Shown: positions 1-8,417, counted from the first letter of the stretch. The stretch is DNA of 64,000 bases from Arthrobacter sp. EpRS71 (GCF_001512285.1 NZ_LNUV01000001.1:106015-170014), one strand, 5' to 3'. A program made the numbers and translations. The notes: generated by a model not told the origin, from the letters alone.

Positions 1-75
1 GGACGCGGGAACGATTTCCGGGCCGATGCCATCGCCGTTCAGAACGGCCAGTCGGTACTGCTTGGATGTAGTCAC
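1..75 (-). CDS. Isocitrate/isopropylmalate/tartrate dehydrogenase family protein (N-terminus only)
   Basis: Only the first 25 codons are inside the window, starting from a GTG at 75. An AAGGAAA ribosome site lies just upstream. The residues include LAVLNGDGIGPEIV, the N-terminal signature of NAD-dependent beta-decarboxylating dehydrogenases (LeuB, Icd, tartrate dehydrogenase). The gene follows the CitMHS carboxylate transporter by 59 bp on the same strand, so a hydroxy-acid substrate such as tartrate or malate is a fair inference. The substrate cannot be decided from this fragment. Confidence 0.8.
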   Translation of the reverse strand, partial: MTTSKQYRLAVLNGDGIGPEIVPAS

Positions 76-134
76 GGTATTTCCTTTTCTTTATAACCAG
101 GTCTCTTTGACGGACCAGGAACTAGTGGGGACGA

Positions 135-1433
135 TCAGCCGGTAACGCTGATGGCGCCGGTGAGGATTTGGAAGCCGATGAATGCGAGGCAGGCTCCTAC
201 AACCCAAAGAATCGAGAACTTCTGGAACTCCCCGAGGTCCTTCTTCAAGAGCCCGAGAAGTACCCACAGGGGAGCAGATGCAGGTCCGATCATGTGGGAA
301 ATTTGGCCTACGACACCTGCACGGGCAATTTCATTGGCGTGGATGCCATACTGCGACGCGGACTCGGACAGTACCGGGAGGATACCGAAGAAGAAGGCGT
401 CGTTGGACATGAAGAATCCGAGCGGGATGGCAATGATGGCCGTAAAAAGCGGAAGCAGTGCGCCCATCGATGTCGGGACGATGCTTAGCAGCGCATCAGC
501 CATGGCTTGGATCATGCCTGAATCAGACAGGATCCCAGTGAAGACACCAGCGGCAAGGACGAGCATGACGACGGGTACGGCGCTCACTGCGTGTCGCTTG
601 ATGGATTCACCTTGGTCATGCAGCTTCGGGTGGTTGACGAGCAGGGCGATAACGAAGGCGCCAATGAAGAGGACCACCAAGGGTGCGACTCCGGCAATCA
701 GGAGAACCAGCAGCAGGATGGTGAGGCCGGCGTTTACCCAGGTTCGCCAGGTGGGGCGCTCACCGATGTGGTGAGTGCCGTTCTTGATCTCCGCGGCCAA
801 TTCAGCGACGGCTGCTTCATCGACGTGCTTCCTCTGGGAGCGGCCAAGGATGTAGGCCACCGCGAGGATAAACGCACAGGTAAGAGCCAGGGAGGGGATC
901 AGGCTGACGAAGTACTCAGTTGCATCCAACTGCAGCACGCTGATGGCCCGGGTTGCGGCGCCTCCCCAAGGAGTGGACCCGGAGATAAGTCCGAGTGACA
1001 TTGCGGCGACTGTTGCAATAATGAGCGGGTTGATCTTGAGTTTCTTGTAGATGGGCAGGAATGCCGAGCAGATGATCATGTAGCTCGTGGTGCCATCACC
1101 ATCCAAGGCCACAGCCATGGACAGCACAGCAGTTCCGACGCAAATCCGAACCGGGTCTCCCTTGGAAAGTCGAAGAATGAGCTTCGAGATGGGATCGAAG
1201 AGCTTGGCGTCCATCATGACGCCGAAGTAGAGAACTGCGAAAAGGAGCAGAACGGCGGTCGGAGCGACCGTCTTCAGGCCAGACATGACCATGTCTCCCA
1301 GGTCCGGGCCGAAACCTGCGATCACAGCGAACAGGACAGGAGCGCAAATGATGGCCACAAACGCGGTGGCCCATCTGCGCATGACTGCGATCATAAATGA
1401 TCCGAGCGTAGCGAATCCGACGACGGCGAGCAT
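135..1433 (-). CDS. CitMHS-family citrate/carboxylate:cation symporter
   Basis: A 432-residue integral membrane protein of about 11-12 hydrophobic segments. The family takes up citrate-metal complexes or related di- and tricarboxylates. The N-terminus MLAVVGFATLGSFMIAV leads straight into the first membrane segment, and the conserved GDGTTSYM and STPWGGA stretches lie in the first half. The ATG at 1433 was chosen over a much longer upstream reading because AAGGAG sits 5 bases before it. A dehydrogenase of the isopropylmalate type follows on the same strand, and the two probably form a carboxylate uptake and oxidation operon. Palindromic TGGTCGACCA sites lie about 120-160 bp upstream and may control it. 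The substrate is not certain. Confidence 0.85.
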   Translation of the reverse strand: MLAVVGFATLGSFMIAVMRRWATAFVAIICAPVLFAVIAGFGPDLGDMVMSGLKTVAPTAVLLLFAVLYFGVMMDAKLFDPISKLILRLSKGDPVRICVGTAVLSMAVALDGDGTTSYMIICSAFLPIYKKLKINPLIIATVAAMSLGLISGSTPWGGAATRAISVLQLDATEYFVSLIPSLALTCAFILAVAYILGRSQRKHVDEAAVAELAAEIKNGTHHIGERPTWRTWVNAGLTILLLVLLIAGVAPLVVLFIGAFVIALLVNHPKLHDQGESIKRHAVSAVPVVMLVLAAGVFTGILSDSGMIQAMADALLSIVPTSMGALLPLFTAIIAIPLGFFMSNDAFFFGILPVLSESASQYGIHANEIARAGVVGQISHMIGPASAPLWVLLGLLKKDLGEFQKFSILWVVGACLAFIGFQILTGAISVTG

Positions 1434-1555
1434 CGTTACTCCTTGATGTTGAGGGACTGACTCCCTGACGGCAACTCTGACGTGCTGGGTCCCTAGCCGG
1501 TAACCCGGTCCCTCAACCTCTTGGGTCGGGCACGCTTTCGACGGTAAACCCAAAG

Positions 1556-1595
1556 TGGTCGACCAGTCAAATAAGTGGTCAAGTGGTCGACCACT
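1556..1595. promoter_or_regulatory. Paired TGGTCGACCA palindromes, probable GntR/FCD-type operator
   Basis: TGGTCGACCA occurs at 1556-1565 and 1584-1593. The second copy extends to the 14-bp perfect palindrome AGTGGTCGACCACT at 1582-1595. A half site, AAGTGGTC, lies between them. They stand between the divergent CitMHS and glpX genes. Palindromes of the TGGTC/GACCA type are typical targets of FadR-like GntR regulators. No such regulator is in this window. Confidence 0.6.
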
Positions 1596-1622
1596 ATCCG
1601 AATTTTCGGTATCATCAACCTC

Positions 1623-2615
1623 GTGAACAGAAAATCCATCACCTCGCTCGATGCCCCTGACCGCAATCTGGGGATGGAGCTGGTCCGAGCCACCGAGGCT
1701 GCGGCGATCAGGGCCGCCCCCTTCATCGGCAAGGGTGACAAGAACGCCGCCGACGGTGCGGCCGTGGACGCAATGCGGCATTTCCTCGGTTCCGTTGCCT
1801 TTGATGGCGTGGTGGTGATCGGCGAGGGTGAGAAGGACGCGGCGCCCATGCTGTACAACGGTGAGCGCGTCGGAAACGGCACCGGGCCTTCCTGGGACAT
1901 TGCTGTCGATCCTATCGACGGCACCAGCCTCACGGCCGCCGGCCGCCAAAACGCACTCTCTGTCATTGCCGTCTCGGAGCGCGGATCAATGTTTGACCCC
2001 AGTGCTGTCTATTACATGGACAAGATCGTCACCGGCCCGGAAGGCCGCGGGGTCATCGACCTTAGGCGACCGGTCGGTGAAAACATCCTTGCCCTCGCCA
2101 AAGCCAAGAGCATGGCAGTTGACGACCTGCAGATTGCGGTCCTCGATCGCCCACGACATTCTCAGTTGATTGCCGATATCCGGGCGACCGGCGCCTCAAC
2201 CAGGCTGCTGCTGGACGGTGATGTAGCAGGGGGGATCAATGCCGCTCGACCTGATTCACGCATAGATATGTGTGTTGGGGTCGGCGGAACTCCCGAGGGC
2301 ATTATTACTGCCTGTGCGGTGAAGGCGCTGGGTGGGCTCATCCAGGCGCGTTTGGCGCCCATTGACGCCTCTGAGCAAGCGAAGGCCCTCGAAGCCGGCC
2401 ATGACCTGGATCGTGTGTTTGACCAGGACGATCTGGTTCGGGGAGAGAATTGCTATTTTGTGGCGACTGGTGTCACCGACGGCGCCCTCGTGGACGGAGT
2501 CCGGCGTATGCCTGGATTCGTTCGAACCACCAGCATCGTCCTGCGCTCCCACTCAGGCACCATTCGCAGGGTCGTTGCCGATCACCTCGAATCCAAATGG
2601 TACGACTCCGAATAG
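1623..2615 (+). CDS. glpX: Fructose-1,6-bisphosphatase class II
   Basis: A 330-residue GlpX-type bisphosphatase, which removes the 1-phosphate from fructose 1,6-bisphosphate in gluconeogenesis. Visible signatures are [26 protein letters not shown] and the metal-binding [19 protein letters not shown]. The family's usual DAPDRNL opening is present from about residue 9, which supports the GTG at 1623. No ribosome-binding site precedes that GTG. A possible -10 (TATCAT, 1610-1615) sits only 8 bases before it, so the mRNA may be leaderless. The TGGTCGACCA operator would then cover the -35 region. The gene may be a second, substrate-regulated copy; that is an inference from its neighbours. Confidence 0.9.
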   Translation: MNRKSITSLDAPDRNLGMELVRATEAAAIRAAPFIGKGDKNAADGAAVDAMRHFLGSVAFDGVVVIGEGEKDAAPMLYNGERVGNGTGPSWDIAVDPIDGTSLTAAGRQNALSVIAVSERGSMFDPSAVYYMDKIVTGPEGRGVIDLRRPVGENILALAKAKSMAVDDLQIAVLDRPRHSQLIADIRATGASTRLLLDGDVAGGINAARPDSRIDMCVGVGGTPEGIITACAVKALGGLIQARLAPIDASEQAKALEAGHDLDRVFDQDDLVRGENCYFVATGVTDGALVDGVRRMPGFVRTTSIVLRSHSGTIRRVVADHLESKWYDSE

Positions 2616-2662
2616 CAGCCAACCTTTCACGCCGTTTCATATATTACGAAGGAGATTCAGTC

Positions 2663-3088
2663 ATGACCGGAGCCATCATTGTAGGGGTGGACGGCAGCGT
2701 CACAGCTAAGAGTGCCGCTCATGCCGCCAGGGACCTGGCCTTATCGCTTGGTGCTGCGCTCCATGTTGTCACGGCCTACGACGACGACGGCGCCATAGTG
2801 TTTGGTACTGGAAGTGACCACCGAGTGGCCAGTCATGAAGCGAACGCGGAGGAGACGGCGCGGGCGGCTGTTGCTGAACTGAGCTCGGTCGATCTCAAAG
2901 TCACCTACGCGGCTGTCCGCGGAACCGCGACTCATGTCTTGCTCGACGAAGCAAGGAGGGTCGAAGCCAGAATGATCGTTGTTGGCAACAAAGGTATGCA
3001 GGGGCTCGGCCGTGTCCTTGGCAGCGTAGCTACCAGCGTGGCTCACAATGCTCCTTGCGACGTCTACATTGCCAAGACTGCAGGCTGA
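2663..3088 (+). CDS. Universal stress protein (UspA family)
   Basis: A 141-residue single-domain Usp. It opens with TGAIIVGVDGSVTAKSA and ends with the nucleotide-binding stretch VGNKGMQGLGRVLGSVA, as in ATP-binding family members. AAGGAG lies 8 bases before the ATG at 2663, which supports this start over longer upstream readings. It starts 47 bp after glpX on the same strand and is probably cotranscribed with it. Such proteins are small cytoplasmic nucleotide binders linked to survival under stress. Nothing in the sequence shows a specific partner. Confidence 0.9.
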   Translation: MTGAIIVGVDGSVTAKSAAHAARDLALSLGAALHVVTAYDDDGAIVFGTGSDHRVASHEANAEETARAAVAELSSVDLKVTYAAVRGTATHVLLDEARRVEARMIVVGNKGMQGLGRVLGSVATSVAHNAPCDVYIAKTAG

Positions 3089-3404
3089 CGCTTGCCTGGT
3101 TTGCAGTACGGCGCTACCGCTGTTCTCTACCCTTAGGGCCCTATGAGCTTTCCGGCGCCGGCACGCGGAATCGCAACACGCAACCCGACAGCCGGGGCCG
3201 GCGCCGGGAACACCGCTGACGTGAATCAGCGACGCGAGTGGTTCGTGGAAGACCCGGATGCGAAAGAGTTGGACACTGATCGCAGATCATGTTGAGACCG
3301 GTGGGCCTGATCCCGGGATTTACCAGCCTGCCCGGCCTGTCCGGAGAGCATCGCCCCCTTGGTGGATAGTGCTGCAGGATCGCTGAAGCACCAGGCAGCT
3401 TCGG
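3089..3404. other. 316-bp gap without a recognisable gene
   Basis: The stretch lies between the ends of the Usp gene and gluconokinase, which converge. I see short open frames only, with no ribosome site or familiar motif, and no convincing terminator hairpin. Confidence 0.5.
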
Positions 3405-3917
3405 CTACGCTCGAAGCCGCCCGCAGATGTCATCCACCAGCAGGGGAGGGGCGAGGCTGAAGTCAGCTAGCACATGCTTTTCGTCCGAAGCCAAGGGCTC
3501 CAGGGTGCTGAGCTGGGAGTCGAGGAGGCTGCTCGGCATGAATTCGTGGTTGCGGGCGTTCATGCGGCTCAGGAGGGTTTCGCGGTCACCGTTGAGGTGG
3601 ACGAAAACGACGTCAGGGGCATGCTGCCGCAGCAGGTCCCGGTAGCTGCGTTTCAGTGCCGAACAGGCGATGATCAGCGGCTCGCCCGCATCTTGCGACT
3701 GGCGTAGCTGGCGGCCGATTTCCTCAAGCCAGGGTCTCCGGTCATGGTCATCCAGCGGAATCCCTGCGCCCATTTTCGCCTTGTTGGCGACAGGGTGAAG
3801 ATCATCCCCATCCTGGAAAGGCAGACCCAGGCGCTCGCTCAGCAATGAGCCCAAGGTTGATTTGCCACAGCCGGAGACTCCCATGACAACAAGCGGAGGC
3901 AGGGGTTCACGTCCCAT
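3405..3917 (-). CDS. gntK: Gluconokinase
   Basis: A 170-residue P-loop kinase that phosphorylates gluconate to 6-phosphogluconate for the pentose phosphate or Entner-Doudoroff route. The P-loop GVSGCGKS is at residues 13-20. It is followed by the family signatures FQDGDDLHP, NKAKMGAGIPLDDHDR, PWL and ACSALKRSYRDLLR. The ATG at 3917 gives the normal family length and has AAAGGAT just upstream. A longer in-frame reading to 4058 adds no conserved residues. A GAGAA-N4-TTCTC inverted repeat 74 bp upstream ties it to the neighbouring catabolic island, which is unusual because gntK is normally controlled by GntR beside a gluconate permease. Confidence 0.9.
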   Translation of the reverse strand: MGREPLPPLVVMGVSGCGKSTLGSLLSERLGLPFQDGDDLHPVANKAKMGAGIPLDDHDRRPWLEEIGRQLRQSQDAGEPLIIACSALKRSYRDLLRQHAPDVVFVHLNGDRETLLSRMNARNHEFMPSSLLDSQLSTLEPLASDEKHVLADFSLAPPLLVDDICGRLRA

Positions 3918-3988
3918 GTCGCGGATCCTTTCGGTCGTCTGCTTGGGAAAATGGCGCTGTCTAACCAAGCATGAGATCACATTCATAA

Positions 3989-4006
3989 TTGAGAAGAGTT
4001 TCTCAG
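3989..4006. promoter_or_regulatory. Island operator copy a (GAGAA-N4-TTCTC)
   Basis: TTGAGAAGAGTTTCTCAG, with core arms GAGAA (3991-3995) and TTCTC (4000-4004). It lies 74 bp upstream of gntK. This is one of five copies of the same inverted repeat in the first 13.5 kb. Confidence 0.65.
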
Positions 4007-4319
4007 ATCGGGGCCAGGCCGTCAAGGCTGCGCGAATAACCCTCGACGCCCCGCTCAACAGCTACCCGGCCAATTTTCGTCGTCGTGACGAAGGCCGTTC
4101 CCGCTCCGTGGTCCGCCGCGACCCTCAGTGATCAACGCGTGGATCGGGAGCACCCAGTGGGGGTTCATCCGGCCGGATGCTGCTCGCCGGCGCCCTCTCT
4201 TGCCTGTCGCGGAAGGAGATGCCGGCATTCGGGTCGAGCAAGGATGGCTGCCATCTCCTGAAAGAAGCGTGGGGTGTGGTCAGACACCTACCATCGGATT
4301 TATGAGATGCACTACTCAA

Positions 4320-4337
4320 ATGAGAAACTTTTCTTGC
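4320..4337. promoter_or_regulatory. Island operator copy b (GAGAA-N4-TTCTT)
   Basis: ATGAGAAACTTTTCTTGC, with one arm mismatch (TTCTT). It lies 62 bp upstream of the small gene that begins at 4398. The centre ACTT matches the reverse-orientation centre of copies c and d. Confidence 0.6.
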
Positions 4338-4397
4338 TTTTAAGTGAGCTGGACCATAGGCTTGAGGCAACAGCCAGAACAACGCCGGAGGCAAGTA

Positions 4398-4619
4398 ATG
4401 TTGCGCATCGTTGGACAACCCGCAGAAGCCCGATCACGCCGGAGCCGATTTGTTGCCGGCACCGGAAGCCATTGCCCGATCAGTGGCATCTGGGCGCCCG
4501 CCGGGGAGACGGAAAAGGGCCTGCGGCTACTGGAAGGCAGCATCATGCCGGTGCACGATAACTCCGCCGTTGACTGGCAACTGGTTCAGGGCCTCACGCG
4601 CCGTGACCTACGTAGCTGA
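4398..4619 (+). CDS. Small conserved-looking hypothetical protein, YjzC-like layout
   Basis: A 73-residue protein. A good ribosome site (GGAGG, 6 bases before the ATG) and an island operator 62 bp upstream support it as a real gene. The core reads FVAGTGSHCPISGIWAP, then a glycine-glutamate turn, then EGSIMPVHD and a final DWQLV. This order (G...P.SGiW...G...l.eGs.mP...W.lv) resembles small proteins of the YjzC type, whose function is not known. It contains one cysteine and has no signal peptide or membrane segment. Function unknown; the resemblance is my inference. Confidence 0.55.
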   Translation: MLRIVGQPAEARSRRSRFVAGTGSHCPISGIWAPAGETEKGLRLLEGSIMPVHDNSAVDWQLVQGLTRRDLRS

Positions 4620-5085
4620 AGCCCGGCCGCGTCGCCGCGCATCGCCTGCAAAGCCCCGTTTGGACCGCGTGGAATTGCGCCTCTCCGAGGCCCGGGTAAC
4701 GCGGGCCTGCATAGATAGCCATGTTCGTACCTTGCTGAGCCAGCGGAATGAGGCAATTGCGGCTGCACTGGCGGACAAAGTGTCCTTGTCTGCGATTTCC
4801 ACTGTGGTGGGAATCAGGGCGGCGGATGTGAAGCGGCTCGGAAGCGCCTACCAGGACCTGCATTTTTCGGGAGTTCGGCATGATTGGCACCTCACGCGGT
4901 TGTTCACGGTGGTCCGCCAGTTGGATGCTGCGTTGGAAGTCAAAGAGCAGACTGCGCAGAAACTCCGGTGCGACATCCTGGAGGGGCTGAAATCAGGCCG
5001 GATGGACATCTTCCGTGTCGCAGCCCTGACGGCACTGCCGGCGGAGCGGATCCGTGAACTCATGCGGCCGGGGGCCGTTCAATAA
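4603..5085 (+). CDS. Hypothetical helical protein
   Basis: About 160 residues if the GTG at 4603 is used, which overlaps the end of the preceding small gene by 17 bases. The open frame continues upstream to 4411, but that part reads like out-of-frame sequence. The C-terminal 110 residues are alpha-helical with several helix-turn-helix-like stretches, such as VSLSAISTVVGIRAADVKRLG and IFRVAALTALPAERIRELM. This suggests a DNA-binding or regulator-like fold, but no family was recognised. It ends 9 bp from the convergent TetR gene. Start and function are uncertain. Confidence 0.5.
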   Translation: MTYVAEARPRRRASPAKPRLDRVELRLSEARVTRACIDSHVRTLLSQRNEAIAAALADKVSLSAISTVVGIRAADVKRLGSAYQDLHFSGVRHDWHLTRLFTVVRQLDAALEVKEQTAQKLRCDILEGLKSGRMDIFRVAALTALPAERIRELMRPGAVQ

Positions 5086-5094
5086 AGCGCCGGA

Positions 5095-5682
5095 CTAGCC
5101 CTGCTCGCGGTCCTCGCTCCAGCCCGCCAGCGCGCCCTTGAGGGCAGAGATGAGCCTGGCGGTGACTTGGTCTTTGGAAAGCCCGACCGTAGTGATGAGG
5201 TCCAGGATTTCGCGTGGATCAAAGAGGATGTTCCACAGGAACATTGCTTCGTCGCCGATGGGCGGCAGTCCCAGTTCCTCGACGGCCTCGCGCAGGGGCC
5301 GCTCCAAAGCATCCGCCTGAACCGTCAGGTAGTAGGCGCCCGTGCGGAGCCGGGCAAGGTATCCCTCGCCGGAACGGGTGTAGAGCATGGCTCCGCCATG
5401 ACGGGTGACCAGGTCAACCCACTTGCGGCTGACTGCCGTCAAAAGTTCGACGCCGGACATTTCCTGCTGCTTCAGGCTGTAGTCACGCAGCTTCTCGCCG
5501 ACGCCGAACCGGTACTCTGCCAGGATGTCCTCGACTGAAGCGAAGTGCCGGTAAGCGGTGGCAGTGGAGATTTCCGCGTGCTTGGCGACATCGGTCATGC
5601 TGATGGTTCCGCGACGGGACGCGAAAAGCTGTCCGGCTGCCTTGACCAGTTGCCTGCGGTTGCGCTGTGTGTCACTACGCAT
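5095..5682 (-). CDS. TetR-family regulator, copy 2 of a tandem pair
   Basis: A 195-residue regulator. The N-terminal helix-turn-helix includes MTDVAKHAEISTATAYRHFAS (about residues 27-47), and a ligand-binding helical domain follows. The ATG at 5682 was preferred because AAAGGG lies 9 bases upstream; a TTG at 5703 would add 7 residues. It is clearly a paralogue of the gene just upstream: both share the ISTATAYRHFASVdDiLA block, GAYYL.VQA.ALERPL and DEA.FLWN..FDPREI.DL. It is the last gene of the SDR-aminotransferase-TetR-TetR unit, so the island operator upstream of the SDR would make it self-regulating. Confidence 0.88.
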   Translation of the reverse strand: MRSDTQRNRRQLVKAAGQLFASRRGTISMTDVAKHAEISTATAYRHFASVEDILAEYRFGVGEKLRDYSLKQQEMSGVELLTAVSRKWVDLVTRHGGAMLYTRSGEGYLARLRTGAYYLTVQADALERPLREAVEELGLPPIGDEAMFLWNILFDPREILDLITTVGLSKDQVTARLISALKGALAGWSEDREQG

Positions 5683-5711
5683 TGATGGGTGCCCTTTCGT
5701 CAACTCATAGC

Positions 5712-6314
5712 TTAGGTCCTGGAAGTCGACCAGCCCGTGAGGGCGGCGGTGAAAGTCCTGACCAGTCGTGCCGACACTTGCTCCTCGGTGAGGGCCAGGC
5801 TCCCCATGAGGTCGTAGATTTCGCGGGGGTCAAAGAAGCCGTTCCATAGGAAGAGTGCTTCATCGCCGGGGTGTTCGATCCCCAAAGCCCGGGATGCTTC
5901 TTCCAACGGACGTTCGAGGGCTTCGGCCTGTACGGCAAGGTAGTAGGCGCCGGACCTGACCCGGGCGAGGTAGCCTTCCGCTGAGCGCGTATGGACCATG
6001 GATGCCCCATGCTGGACTACTAACCGGACCCACTTGTGGCAGACAACTTTCAACAGCTCCAAGCCCTCGGCCTCTGCAGCCCGGCTGAATTCCAAGAGCT
6101 CCCGGCCCGCTTCGAAGCGGTAAGCCGCAAGCACGTCGTCAACAGAGGCGAAGTGCCGGTAGGCGGTAGCTGTCGAAATGCCGGCTTCAGCAGCGATTTC
6201 GGACATGGTAGCCGAACGGCCGGCTCCGAAGAGCCGGCCGGCCGCGTCCACCAAAAGCATCCGGTTTCGCTGCATGTCGATGCGCAACCCGGCCGGTGGG
6301 TCGAGAACTGTCAT
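5712..6314 (-). CDS. TetR-family regulator, copy 1 of a tandem pair
   Basis: A 200-residue regulator with an N-terminal helix-turn-helix (MSEIAAEAGISTATAYRHFAS). The C-terminal ligand domain contains VRSGAYYLAVQAEALERPLEE. It begins 6 bp after the aminotransferase stop and ends 29 bp before the second TetR gene, so all three share an mRNA. The recognition helix region (ISTATAYRHFA) is identical to that of its neighbour. The two proteins therefore probably read the same or a very similar DNA site, and the GAGAA-N4-TTCTC repeat of this island is the obvious candidate. The effector is unknown. Confidence 0.88.
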   Translation of the reverse strand: MTVLDPPAGLRIDMQRNRMLLVDAAGRLFGAGRSATMSEIAAEAGISTATAYRHFASVDDVLAAYRFEAGRELLEFSRAAEAEGLELLKVVCHKWVRLVVQHGASMVHTRSAEGYLARVRSGAYYLAVQAEALERPLEEASRALGIEHPGDEALFLWNGFFDPREIYDLMGSLALTEEQVSARLVRTFTAALTGWSTSRT

Positions 6315-6320
6315 GCGTGC

Positions 6321-7490
6321 CTACTTGAGCGCAGCGAGACCGGCGGCGATGCGTTCGACGCCGAGCGAAATCGCCTCCGCGCTGGCAGCGTAGGACAGAC
6401 GAAGGTGATGTTCGCCGTTCCGACCAAACTCGCTGCCCGGGCGCACGGCAACACCGAACTCACGAAGGTGCGCCACCATGTGCGCTGCCGGCATGTCGAC
6501 GTCGTACTTCGGGAAGAGGTAGAAGGCGCCTTCAGGTGAGCTGACCGTGAGTCCCGGAATCCTGCTGAGGCCCTCAAACATCAGTTCGCGTCGCACTGCG
6601 TACGAAGCATGCATGCGCTCGATGTCGGGGCCGCAGGTTTTGAGCGCCGTCAGGGCAGCCAGCTGGACCGCGGTGTTCATTGAACCGTTGAAGGTGTTGT
6701 GGACGCGCGCAGCGGATGCGATGACGTCCGAGGGGCCCCAGAGGTAGCCCACTCGCCAGCCCGTCATGGCATAGCTCTTGGAGAATGTCTGGCAGTAGAT
6801 GGTCCTGCCCGCCAGGCCCGGTATTTCCAAAGCGGAAGTGAAGGGTTCAGGTGTGTACACGAGGTCGCTGTAGGCCTCGTCAGACAGGACCAAGGTGTCA
6901 GTTCCCGCCACCATGTCCGCCAGCGCTTCAAGTTCCTGGCGGGAGTGGACGATTCCGGTGGGGTTGGAGGGGTTGCAGAAGACGAACATCTTTGCGCCTT
7001 CGAGGGCCGTCGCCAGGGCTCCAAGGTCCCAGTGGAGGTCCTCAGCGAGGGGGACGGGCACAATGGTCCCGCCAGCCATGCTGACCACGTCCGCGTAGAG
7101 CGAATACGTGGGGTCCGGGATGACCACCTTGTCTCCCGGGTTCACGATGCCGAGAATGGCGGCAGAAAGGCCTGCGGTTCCACCCTGGGTGATCAGCACG
7201 TCGCTGGGGCTGGCCACTCCGCCGAGGAGCTGGCCGATACGGGCAGCCAACTCCTCGCGAAGCACCAGCTCGCCGAGCAGTGGCGAGTAATGGGTATGCC
7301 CTTCTTCCAGGGCGCGGGCCGCAGCAGCGCGGACCTGTTCGGGGGTATCGAAGTCTGGTTCGCCCATGGCCAGCGACACGAGGTCACCTTTGGATTGGGG
7401 CTGCTGGACGCGCAACGACGTGCGCTGTACCCGAAGCACGGCCTCGGAAGGCTGAAACGCTGAGATGGCGGTGGTTGGTTCAAGGGTCAT
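6321..7490 (-). CDS. PLP-dependent class I/II aminotransferase
   Basis: A 389-residue fold-type I aminotransferase. Visible features are SLAMGEPDFDTPEQV near the start, NPSNPTGIVHS, SDEAYSDLVY and the PLP-lysine motif TFSKSYAMTGWRVGYL, with RLSYA carrying the C-terminal arginine for the carboxylate. It resembles broad-specificity aspartate or aromatic aminotransferases, and the amino donor and acceptor cannot be read from the sequence. ATG 7490 was chosen. A GTG at 7559 would overlap the SDR stop codon (GTGA) and add 23 residues without family resemblance. In this operon it probably converts an amino acid released from the imported substrate into a keto acid, or the reverse. Confidence 0.85.
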   Translation of the reverse strand: MTLEPTTAISAFQPSEAVLRVQRTSLRVQQPQSKGDLVSLAMGEPDFDTPEQVRAAAARALEEGHTHYSPLLGELVLREELAARIGQLLGGVASPSDVLITQGGTAGLSAAILGIVNPGDKVVIPDPTYSLYADVVSMAGGTIVPVPLAEDLHWDLGALATALEGAKMFVFCNPSNPTGIVHSRQELEALADMVAGTDTLVLSDEAYSDLVYTPEPFTSALEIPGLAGRTIYCQTFSKSYAMTGWRVGYLWGPSDVIASAARVHNTFNGSMNTAVQLAALTALKTCGPDIERMHASYAVRRELMFEGLSRIPGLTVSSPEGAFYLFPKYDVDMPAAHMVAHLREFGVAVRPGSEFGRNGEHHLRLSYAASAEAISLGVERIAAGLAALK

Positions 7491-7555
7491 GACAGTCCTG
7501 CTTCGAGTCGTCGGAAGGGTGGCGGCTTTGCCGGGTGTGTAGAGGCGCCGGGGTT

Positions 7556-8356
7556 TCACGAGCGCGGGAGGTCTTCCACGGGCGCGCCGGTCCAGCGGCT
7601 GATTTCGATGTCCCCGGAGGTATCGCGCTGCACGGTAGGTGCAATGACGAGCTCTTGGACCACAGTGCGCTGCGGCAGCGTGGCTACGAGGTGGATGGCG
7701 CGGGCCACGTCCTCCGGCTGGACCATGGCGCTGCGCTCTTCAGCCTTGGGTGGACGGGCCCGGTTGTCGAGAATCGGAGTGGCTGTCTCGCCCGGAAGAA
7801 TGGTGATGGCGCGCAGACCTTCATTGCGGAAGGTGTTGTGCAGGTACGTCATGAAGTTGCGGACCGCTGCCTTGGCAGCGCCATAGGCCGCACCCCCCAG
7901 CAGGTTCGGATTGACCGCTGCCAACGACGAAACGGTAATGATGCTGCCGGTGTTCCGGGCAAGCATGCTCGGGAGTACTGCCTGAGTGAGGAGGTAGACG
8001 GCGTTGAGGTTGACGTCCAGGACCTCGTTCCATTCTTCCTGGCTGATCCAGCGGACGTTGAGGACCTTGCTGGCACTACCGGCGTTGTTGACCAGGATGT
8101 CCACCGGACCAACATTTTCGCTGACCCAGGCCACCAGGGTGTCTACGTCGTCCTTGGAGGCGATGTCCGCAGCGCGGGGGTGGACGGTGCCGCCGTCGGC
8201 CTTGATTCCCGCTGCGACCTCTTCCAGGACGGATAGCCTGCGTCCCACCAGTACCACGTGCGCTCCTTCGGCTGCGAGCAGTTCCGCGGTGGAGCGGCCC
8301 ATGCCCGTTCCTGCGCCTGTGATTACGGCGACCTTGCCTTCAAGAAGTCCCATCAT
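7556..8356 (-). CDS. Short-chain dehydrogenase/reductase
   Basis: A 266-residue classical SDR. The cofactor loop TGAGTGMG is at about residues 14-21, NNAG at about 90-93, and the catalytic set is ITVSS ... YGAAK. An NADP-type preference is possible because GRR follows beta-2, but I would not rely on it. The gene leads a four-gene unit (SDR, aminotransferase, two TetR genes), with an island operator 46 bp upstream. Its substrate is probably an alcohol or ketone intermediate of the island's pathway; the sequence does not say which. Confidence 0.88.
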   Translation of the reverse strand: MMGLLEGKVAVITGAGTGMGRSTAELLAAEGAHVVLVGRRLSVLEEVAAGIKADGGTVHPRAADIASKDDVDTLVAWVSENVGPVDILVNNAGSASKVLNVRWISQEEWNEVLDVNLNAVYLLTQAVLPSMLARNTGSIITVSSLAAVNPNLLGGAAYGAAKAAVRNFMTYLHNTFRNEGLRAITILPGETATPILDNRARPPKAEERSAMVQPEDVARAIHLVATLPQRTVVQELVIAPTVQRDTSGDIEISRWTGAPVEDLPRS

Positions 8357-8399
8357 TTACGTTCCTCGGGTCTGTTTGGTTGTGAGATTCGAATCACAT

Positions 8400-8417
8400 A
8401 TGCGAAAAGTTTCTCAT
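8400..8417. promoter_or_regulatory. Island operator copy c
   Basis: ATGCGAAAAGTTTCTCAT, with arms GCGAA and TTCTC at 8402-8415, 46 bp upstream of the SDR. The context AATCACATATG before the repeat is shared with copy d in front of the RraA-like gene, which extends the likeness beyond the core. Confidence 0.7.

Noticed and set aside
135..1949. Long 604-residue reading of the CitMHS gene
   Set aside because: The first 172 residues have no membrane character or family likeness and run over the operator region. The ATG at 1433 has a good ribosome site.
3089..3404. Remnant of a transposase or other mobile element
   Set aside because: Short frames were read in all directions and no transposase motif, terminal repeat or target duplication was found.
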